Shown here: in pieces, positions 58,639 to 64,000 of the stretch
Layout of the letters: every line of letters starts with the position of its first letter
Position numbering within the stretch: the first letter of the stretch is position 1
Assembly (NCBI GenBank): GCA_002559145.1
Contig: NTXX01000011.1
Coordinates: 162,821 to 226,820, forward strand
Direction of reading: 5' to 3'
DNA: 64,000 nucleotides
Source: Bacillus sp. AFS006103
Lineage (GTDB): Bacteria; Bacillota; Bacilli; Bacillales; Cytobacillaceae
Program-made: the position numbers and the translations under genes
Notes under the pieces: model-generated
Database searches by the model: none
What the model saw: the letters and a program-made list of their open reading frames with translations, nothing else
What the model was told of the DNA's origin: nothing

Positions 58639-59892
58639 ATGAATGCTGAGATTATTGCTGTTGGTTCGGAATTATTGCTTGGACAGATTGTGAATACCAA
58701 TGCGAGGTTTTTATCTCAAGCATTAGCAGGGCTCGGTATTAATGTTTATTTTCATACAGTTGTTGGTGATAATCCCGATAGGCTAAAATCAGCAATTGAA
58801 CTAGCTGAAAATCGTGCTGAGGTAATCATATTTACAGGCGGTCTTGGACCTACAAAAGATGATTTGACCAAGGAAACCATTGCTCGTCATCTTGGTAAAG
58901 AACTCGTTATCGATGAAACGGCGTTAGCTTCGATTGAACTTTTTTTCAAGCGAACCAATCGAGTCATGACGGAAAATAACCGAAAGCAGGCACTCGTCTT
59001 AGCAGGGTCTCATATTCTCCCAAATAATCATGGGATGGCTCCAGGCATGGTATTAGAATTTGGAAGTCATACATATATGCTGCTGCCTGGCCCACCGAAG
59101 GAAATGGAGCCGATGTTTCTCCGGTTTGGCGTTCAAGCTCTTTCTAAAGTCAACAAATCTAATGAGAAAATTGTCTCAAGGGTGTTAAGGTTTTTTGGGA
59201 TTGGAGAAGCAGCGTTGGAAACTGAAATTATCGATTTAATTGATGCGCAAAGCAATCCGACGATTGCCCCACTTGCAGGAGACGGTGAGGTTACTTTACG
59301 GCTGACTGCAAACCATGTAGATGAAAATACTGCACAATCGATGCTTGATGAGTTGGAAAAAACGATAAACCAACGTGTAGGGGTATTTTTATATGGCTAC
59401 GATGATACGTCTCTATTGAAAGAGGTAATGAAAAATTTAATAGAAAGAAAGTTAACGATTACTGCCGCTGAGAGTTTAACAGGAGGATTATTTCAACAGG
59501 AGTTAACAACAATTTCTGGTGCAAGCTCAGTGTTTTACGGTGGTGTGGTTTGTTACTCAAATAAAGTAAAACAACAGCTATTACAGGTGCAGGAAGAAAC
59601 GCTTAAAACATATGGTGCCGTAAGTGAACAGTGTGCTTGTGAGTTGGCTGAAAATGCCTCTAAGCTATTTAATACCGATATCGGAATTAGCTTTACGGGT
59701 GTTGCTGGTCCTGAAGAACTTGAAGGCAAGCCAGTTGGTACCGTTTTTATTGGTATTGCGGTTAAGGGGAGACCAACCACTGTTGAAAAGATTACCCTAG
59801 GCGGAACGAGAGAAGCGAATCGGAATCGTGCAGTAAAATTTGGCTGCTATTTTCTTCTCCGCATCATAAAAGAGTCACAGAATGCTAATTAG
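58639..59892 (+). CDS. cinA: CinA: competence-damage protein / nicotinamide nucleotide amidase
   Basis: Two-domain protein of 417 residues: an N-terminal MoaB-like domain ([20 protein letters not shown] and [13 protein letters not shown]) and a C-terminal PncC-like amidase ([44 protein letters not shown]). It probably recycles NMN. In many bacteria cinA and recA are adjacent and induced together in competence. AGGAAGGTG precedes the ATG. The stop codon is inside the terminator hairpin. Confidence 0.96.
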   Translation: MNAEIIAVGSELLLGQIVNTNARFLSQALAGLGINVYFHTVVGDNPDRLKSAIELAENRAEVIIFTGGLGPTKDDLTKETIARHLGKELVIDETALASIELFFKRTNRVMTENNRKQALVLAGSHILPNNHGMAPGMVLEFGSHTYMLLPGPPKEMEPMFLRFGVQALSKVNKSNEKIVSRVLRFFGIGEAALETEIIDLIDAQSNPTIAPLAGDGEVTLRLTANHVDENTAQSMLDELEKTINQRVGVFLYGYDDTSLLKEVMKNLIERKLTITAAESLTGGLFQQELTTISGASSVFYGGVVCYSNKVKQQLLQVQEETLKTYGAVSEQCACELAENASKLFNTDIGISFTGVAGPEELEGKPVGTVFIGIAVKGRPTTVEKITLGGTREANRNRAVKFGCYFLLRIIKESQNAN

Positions 59893-59912
59893 TGTTCTGT
59901 GATTTTTTTTTT
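59875..59912 (+). terminator. Intrinsic terminator overlapping the cinA end
   Basis: TCACAGAATGCT (59875-59886) pairs with AGTGTTCTGTGA (59891-59902), 12 bp with two wobbles and loop AATT, then ten T. The stop codon of cinA lies within it. Confidence 0.9.
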
Positions 59913-59942
59913 GAATGATTAAGAATGGGAGGAATTCTGAAA

Positions 59943-60098
59943 ATGGATGAATTTAGCTTTATCAGCCAACAAAAATTGCAAATATATGCAAAAAGCAGGG
60001 AGAATTCCCTTTTATTACATCAATTTAGCTGTGAAAACAAACGAATGAATGTTCGTTTTTTTACTCGACAAATATCCGAAAAGCGGTTATATTATTAA
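59943..60098 (+). CDS. Possible 51-codon small gene overlapping the recA promoter
   Basis: ATG at 59943 follows GGGAGG by 9 bases and opens 51 codons: MDEFSFISQQKLQIYAKS at the start, KRLYY at the end. It has no recognisable family, signal peptide or motif. The frame runs through the LexA box and the -35 and -10 boxes of recA, which would be unusual for a translated gene. It sits just after the cinA terminator, and no promoter of its own is evident. It may well be chance. Confidence 0.25.
   Translation: MDEFSFISQQKLQIYAKSRENSLLLHQFSCENKRMNVRFFTRQISEKRLYY
60042..60055 (+). promoter_or_regulatory. LexA (DinR) SOS box of recA
   Basis: CGAATGAATGTTCG matches the Gram-positive SOS box CGAACnnnnGTTCG with one mismatch. 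It lies 9 bases upstream of the recA -35, so recA should be LexA-repressed and damage-inducible. Confidence 0.85.
60065..60093 (+). promoter_or_regulatory. Sigma-A promoter of recA
   Basis: TCGACA (60065-60070), a 17-base spacer and TATATT (60088-60093). The start point is near 60100, giving a leader of about 63 bases. Confidence 0.75.
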
Positions 60099-60162
60099 TA
60101 GGTATTTATTTAATAGATTATAGCAATTAGCATGTGTTTATATATAAGGGAGGAAATAATTC

Positions 60163-61206
60163 GTGAGTAATGATCGTAAAGCGGCCTTAGAAATGGCGTT
60201 AAAGCAAATAGAAAAGCAGTTTGGTAAAGGTTCCGTCATGAAGATGGGAGAGAAAACAGATACGAAGATTTTAACGAGTCCAAGTGGCTCTTTAGCGCTT
60301 GATGCAGCACTTGGAGTGGGTGGATATCCTAGGGGCCGTATTATTGAAGTTTATGGCCCTGAGAGCTCTGGTAAAACAACAGTTGCTCTGCATGCAATCG
60401 CTGAAGTTCAAGCAAATGGTGGACAAGCAGCATTCATTGATGCTGAACATGCCCTTGACCCTGCGTATGCCCAAAAATTAGGTGTTAACATTGATGAGTT
60501 ATTGCTATCACAGCCTGATACGGGTGAACAAGCACTTGAAATTGCAGAAGCATTAGTCCGAAGTGGTGCAATTGATATTATTGTAGTCGACTCAGTAGCA
60601 GCCTTAGTTCCAAAAGCGGAAATTGAAGGCGAAATGGGAGATTCTCACATGGGCTTACAAGCTCGTTTGATGTCACAAGCACTGCGTAAATTATCTGGTG
60701 CCATCAACAAATCGAAGACCATTGCTATCTTTATAAACCAAGTTCGTGAAAAAATTGGTGTTATGTTTGGAAACCCCGAGACTACACCAGGTGGACGCGC
60801 GTTAAAATTCTATTCCACTGTCCGTATTGAAGTACGACGTGCAGAGGCGTTAAAACAGGGAACTGATATCGTAGGTAATAAGACGAAGATAAAAATAGTT
60901 AAGAATAAAGTTGCTCCTCCTTTCCGAACTGCAGAGGTAGATATCATGTATGGTGAAGGAATTTCTAAAGAAGGTGAGATCATTGATCTTGGCTCAGATT
61001 TAGATATCGTTGAAAAGAGCGGATCATGGTACTCCTATAATGGTGAAAGATTAGGTCAGGGCCGTGAAAATGCAAAGTTATTCTTAAAAGAAAATCCAGA
61101 TATTCGCCTCGAAATTCAAGGGAAAATCCGTGAACATTATGGTTTAGATGGTGAAAAATTTGTCACTGAGAAAGATGACGATGAACAATTTGAATTAATA
61201 GACTAA
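60163..61206 (+). CDS. recA: Recombinase RecA
   Basis: RecA drives homologous recombination and triggers LexA self-cleavage. The 347-residue protein has Walker [10 protein letters not shown] at 65-73 (Lys71), the DNA-binding loops including [20 protein letters not shown], and the acidic C terminus [13 protein letters not shown] start behind AAGGGAGG. Its partner in transformation, DprA, is encoded at the other end of the window. pbpX, which follows recA in B. subtilis, is absent. Confidence 0.99.
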   Translation: MSNDRKAALEMALKQIEKQFGKGSVMKMGEKTDTKILTSPSGSLALDAALGVGGYPRGRIIEVYGPESSGKTTVALHAIAEVQANGGQAAFIDAEHALDPAYAQKLGVNIDELLLSQPDTGEQALEIAEALVRSGAIDIIVVDSVAALVPKAEIEGEMGDSHMGLQARLMSQALRKLSGAINKSKTIAIFINQVREKIGVMFGNPETTPGGRALKFYSTVRIEVRRAEALKQGTDIVGNKTKIKIVKNKVAPPFRTAEVDIMYGEGISKEGEIIDLGSDLDIVEKSGSWYSYNGERLGQGRENAKLFLKENPDIRLEIQGKIREHYGLDGEKFVTEKDDDEQFELID

Positions 61207-61210
61207 AGTG

Positions 61211-61247
61211 GAGGGGCAAAGCTAAATAAAGTTTTGCTCCTTTTTTC
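61211..61247 (+). terminator. Intrinsic terminator after recA
   Basis: GGGGCAAAGC (61213-61222) pairs with GTTTTGCTCC (61231-61240) with two wobbles; flanking A-T pairs extend the stem. TTTTTT follows. Confidence 0.85.
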
Positions 61248-61299
61248 GATTAAATGATGTCCTATTCTAAATATTTCAAAAAGCCAATAGGACTAAGCC

Positions 61300-61328
61300 T
61301 TGACAATGAATATCCCCACCTTTACAAT
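61300..61328 (+). promoter_or_regulatory. Strong sigma-A promoter of rny
   Basis: A perfect TTGACA (61300-61305), a 17-base spacer and TACAAT (61323-61328). The start is near 61335, leaving a leader of about 130 bases. Confidence 0.8.
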
Positions 61329-61466
61329 TAACATGTATATTTTACATTTTTGGTATTATTATATTCCGAAAAAGCCTTGGTGCTTGCTGTATGTTGAGTC
61401 TAAACAATGTACATGCCGACACTTGAAAAATGTAACAAAAGTTCATAGCAAGAGGAGGTGTAACGA

Positions 61467-63026
61467 TTGGAACCAATGACTATCATCTCCATTTTGCTTG
61501 GCCTTATCGTCGGTGCCGTTGTTGGCTATTTTGTTCATAAATCCATTGCTGAAGCAAAAGTAGCAGGTGCAAAGAATGCTGCAGAGCAGATTCTTGAAGA
61601 TGCGAAACGTGATGCTGATTCATTGAAAAAAGAAGCTTTGCTAGAAGCAAAGGATGAAATTCACAAGCTTCGCACAGAAGCAGAGCGTGAGGTTCGTGAA
61701 CGAAGAAATGAAATGCAAAAACAAGAAAACCGTTTACTGCAAAGAGAAGAGAATTTAGATCGAAAAGAGGAAACGTTAAACAAGCGTGAAAATCTTTTAG
61801 AAAAGAAGGATGATTCTCTAAACCAAAGACAACAGCATATTGAAGAGATGGAAAGCAAAGTGGACGAGTTGGTAAGAAAACAACAAACTGAACTCGAACG
61901 TATATCGAGCTTAACGCGCGAGGAAGCAAAAACAATCATTATTGATAGAATGGAACAGGAACTAACCCATGATACAGCAATAATGATTAAGGAAAGCGAA
62001 AATCGTGCAAAAGAGGAAGCTGACAAGAAGGCAAAGGAAATACTTTCGCTAGCAATCCAGCGTTGCGCTGCTGACCATGTTGCGGAAACGACTGTCTCTG
62101 TCGTCAACCTACCAAATGACGAAATGAAGGGCCGCATTATTGGCCGTGAAGGAAGAAATATTCGTACGCTTGAAACATTAACGGGAATTGACTTGATTAT
62201 TGATGATACTCCTGAAGCAGTTATTCTATCAGGATTTGATCCGATTCGTCGTGAAACGGCTCGCTTAGCACTTGAGAAATTAGTCCAAGACGGTCGTATC
62301 CATCCAGCGCGAATTGAGGAAATGGTAGAAAAATCACGTCGTGAAGTAGATGAGTATATTCGTGAGGTTGGTGAGCAAACCACATTTGAAGTGGGTGTTC
62401 ATGGACTTCATCCGGATTTAATCAAAATTCTCGGCCGCTTAAAATTCCGTACAAGTTACGGTCAAAACGTATTAAAGCATTCAATGGAAGTAGCACAGCT
62501 ATCTGGGTTACTTGCCGCTGAGCTTGGCCAAGATGAAACCTTAGCACGTCGCGCTGGCCTGCTTCATGATATTGGAAAAGCAATCGATCATGAAGTAGAA
62601 GGCAGCCATGTTGAAATTGGGGTTGAACTTGCAACCAAATATAAGGAACATCCGGTAGTAATCAATAGTATTGCTTCCCATCATGGCGATACTGAGGCGA
62701 CATCAATAATAGCCGTTTTAGTAGCTGCAGCGGATGCCTTATCAGCAGCAAGACCAGGCGCACGTAGTGAAACGCTTGAGAACTATATCCGTCGTCTTGA
62801 AAAGTTAGAGGAGATTTCTGAGTCTTATGAAGGTGTAGAGAAATCCTTTGCCATTCAAGCTGGTCGTGAAGTGCGAATTATTGTAAGACCAGATTCAGTG
62901 GATGACCTTGCTGCACATCGATTAGCGCGCGATATTCGTAAGCGAATTGAGGAAGAGCTCGATTATCCGGGACATATTAAAGTGACAGTCATCCGTGAGA
63001 CACGGGCTGTAGAATACGCGAAATAA
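61467..63026 (+). CDS. rny: Ribonuclease Y
   Basis: RNase Y is the membrane-bound endonuclease that starts much mRNA decay in Bacillus. The TTG start follows AGAGGAGGTG and gives 519 residues: one N-terminal membrane segment (about 5-24), a long coiled coil rich in Glu, Lys and Arg (about 30-190), a KH domain ([15 protein letters not shown]) and an HD domain with His367-Asp368 ([12 protein letters not shown]). It ends VEYAK like its relatives. Its own promoter and terminator suggest a single-gene unit. Confidence 0.98.
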   Translation: MEPMTIISILLGLIVGAVVGYFVHKSIAEAKVAGAKNAAEQILEDAKRDADSLKKEALLEAKDEIHKLRTEAEREVRERRNEMQKQENRLLQREENLDRKEETLNKRENLLEKKDDSLNQRQQHIEEMESKVDELVRKQQTELERISSLTREEAKTIIIDRMEQELTHDTAIMIKESENRAKEEADKKAKEILSLAIQRCAADHVAETTVSVVNLPNDEMKGRIIGREGRNIRTLETLTGIDLIIDDTPEAVILSGFDPIRRETARLALEKLVQDGRIHPARIEEMVEKSRREVDEYIREVGEQTTFEVGVHGLHPDLIKILGRLKFRTSYGQNVLKHSMEVAQLSGLLAAELGQDETLARRAGLLHDIGKAIDHEVEGSHVEIGVELATKYKEHPVVINSIASHHGDTEATSIIAVLVAAADALSAARPGARSETLENYIRRLEKLEEISESYEGVEKSFAIQAGREVRIIVRPDSVDDLAAHRLARDIRKRIEEELDYPGHIKVTVIRETRAVEYAK

Positions 63027-63055
63027 AGCGGTGCACATGCACCGCTTTGTTTTTT
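63025..63055 (+). terminator. Intrinsic terminator after rny
   Basis: AAAGCGGTGCA (63025-63035) pairs with TGCACCGCTTT (63038-63048); the last pairs probably open into the loop. GTTTTTT follows. Confidence 0.9.
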
Positions 63056-63135
63056 GCAATATCCTATCCGATTAACTAGATCCATTTTGTGATACTATTT
63101 TAACAATAACAATTTTTTTACGAAAGGGACAAATA

Positions 63136-63933
63136 ATGATTCTACTCTTTATTGGAGACGTCGTCGGCTCACCAGGACGGGACATGGTGAAGGAATACCT
63201 GCCTAAATTAAAAGAAAAATATCGCCCTCACTTTACAATTATAAATGGGGAGAATGCCGCAGGTGGCAAAGGGATTACAGAAAAAATTTACCGCGAATTT
63301 TTAGGCTATGGTGCACAGGCTGTCACACTAGGCAATCACACCTGGGATAATCGTGAGATATTTGAATTTATCGATAGTGCCAAAAATATGGTCAGACCAG
63401 CCAATTTTCCAGAAGGTACTCCTGGGAAGGGGATGGCATTCTTTAAAGTAAATGATTTAGAAGTTGCTGTTATTAATTTGCAAGGAAGAACCTTTATGGC
63501 ACCACTGGATTGTCCATTTAGAAAAGCTGATGAATTGGTTGAAATTGCAAGGGAAAGAACGCCATTTATCTTTGTCGATTTTCATGCGGAGGTAACCAGT
63601 GAGAAGCAGGCGATGGGATGGTATTTAGACGGCAGAGTATCAGCTGTCGTCGGTACACATACACATGTTCAGACGGCTGATAACAGGGTTCTGCCAGATG
63701 GCACGGGGTATTTATCCGATGTAGGGATGACGGGGCCTTATGATGGGATATTAGGCGTAGAAAAAGAAGCTGTCCTTAAAAGGTTCCTTACCAACCTCCC
63801 AGTCCGGTTTGAAGTTCCAACCTCAGGTAGAAGTCAGTTAAGTGCAGTAGTAATTGAACTTGATCGAAAAACAGGTTTCACTAAAAAGATACAACCTATT
63901 CTAATTAATGATGACCATCCGTTTTACTCTTAA
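63136..63933 (+). CDS. ymdB: YmdB metallophosphoesterase
   Basis: Two-metal phosphodiesterase of 265 residues. In B. subtilis YmdB cleaves 2',3'-cyclic nucleotides and affects motility and biofilm choices. Metal-binding motifs are IGDVVGSPGRD at the N terminus, INGENAAGGKG, LGNHTWDN, DFHAE and GTHTHVQTAD. The ATG follows AAAGGGA. It directly follows rny, as in B. subtilis, which fits a link to RNA turnover. Confidence 0.96.
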   Translation: MILLFIGDVVGSPGRDMVKEYLPKLKEKYRPHFTIINGENAAGGKGITEKIYREFLGYGAQAVTLGNHTWDNREIFEFIDSAKNMVRPANFPEGTPGKGMAFFKVNDLEVAVINLQGRTFMAPLDCPFRKADELVEIARERTPFIFVDFHAEVTSEKQAMGWYLDGRVSAVVGTHTHVQTADNRVLPDGTGYLSDVGMTGPYDGILGVEKEAVLKRFLTNLPVRFEVPTSGRSQLSAVVIELDRKTGFTKKIQPILINDDHPFYS

Positions 63934-63959
63934 GAGCAAATTTGATTTGCTCTTTTTTT
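63933..63959 (+). terminator. Intrinsic terminator after ymdB
   Basis: AGAGCAAAT (63933-63941) and ATTTGCTCT (63945-63953) form a perfect 9-bp stem with loop TTG, followed by six T. Confidence 0.9.
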
Positions 63960-64000
63960 AATAGATAAGAAAGTATAAATTTCGACTTTGAAAATTGTCC

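Noticed and set aside
61661..62383. 240-codon minus-strand open frame rich in Ser, Phe and Arg
   Set aside because: Antisense shadow of the coiled-coil and KH coding region of rny.

Overview
The window is a contiguous stretch of AT-rich, low-GC Gram-positive chromosome. Gene content and order match the sucC-to-ymdB region of Bacillus subtilis almost gene for gene. Sporulation genes (dpaA, dpaB, ylxY, tepA, a SpoIIIE-type ftsK), a CodY gene, paired RNase J2 and RNase Y genes, frequent TTG/GTG starts and AGGAGG-type ribosome binding sites all point to an endospore-forming Bacillaceae species (Bacillus in the broad sense). The species cannot be fixed from the sequence alone. Every convincing protein gene lies on the plus strand. 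I see no tRNA, rRNA, CRISPR array, insertion sequence or prophage.

Layout. 1-2490: intergenic repeat, then sucCD (TCA cycle). 2523-7336: dprA, topA, trmFO. 7381-10440: a broken xerC remnant, then hslV, hslU and codY. 10454-13760: rpsB, tsf, pyrH, frr (translation and UMP kinase). 13997-18140: uppS, cdsA, dxr, rseP (isoprenoid and phospholipid synthesis, intramembrane proteolysis). 18235-22560: polC. 22573-29967: the rimP-nusA-rnpM-ylxQ-infB-ylxP-rbfA-truB-ribF translation/transcription cluster, preceded by a promoter and a leader terminator. 30091-32871: rpsO and pnp. 32950-35643: ylxY, mlpA, ymxH. 35665-40789: dpaA-dpaB-asd-dapG-dapA, joining diaminopimelate/lysine synthesis to spore dipicolinate. 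40818-46280: rnjB, tepA, ylzJ, ftsK/spoIIIE. 46513-52240: a GntR/HutC regulator followed by a four-gene nucleoside ABC importer (nupNOPQ type). 52387-57989: ymfF, ymfH, ymfI, ymfJ, ymfK, ymfM. 58018-63959: pgsA, cinA, recA, rny, ymdB. Rho-independent terminators separate most units.

Departures from the B. subtilis plan carry most of the interest. xerC (codV) is reduced to a stop-interrupted fragment of about 38 codons. proS is missing between rseP and polC, the flagellar block is missing between codY and rpsB, and pbpX is missing between recA and rny. The nucleoside importer sits beside ymfC instead of at a separate locus. GC-rich palindromic intergenic repeats lie at the left edge, before rpsO and in the rnjB leader. 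Several leaders look regulatory: the rimP/nusA attenuator, the rpsO leader, a LexA box before recA, a cre site before nupN, and sigma-G/sigma-K-like promoters before sporulation genes. I found no wholly new multi-gene system. The best candidates for follow-up are the xerC decay, a 51-codon open frame overlapping the recA SOS promoter, the hairpin-rich nupN-nupO gap, and the little-studied YmfK protein, which appears to join an ACT-like domain to a P-loop.
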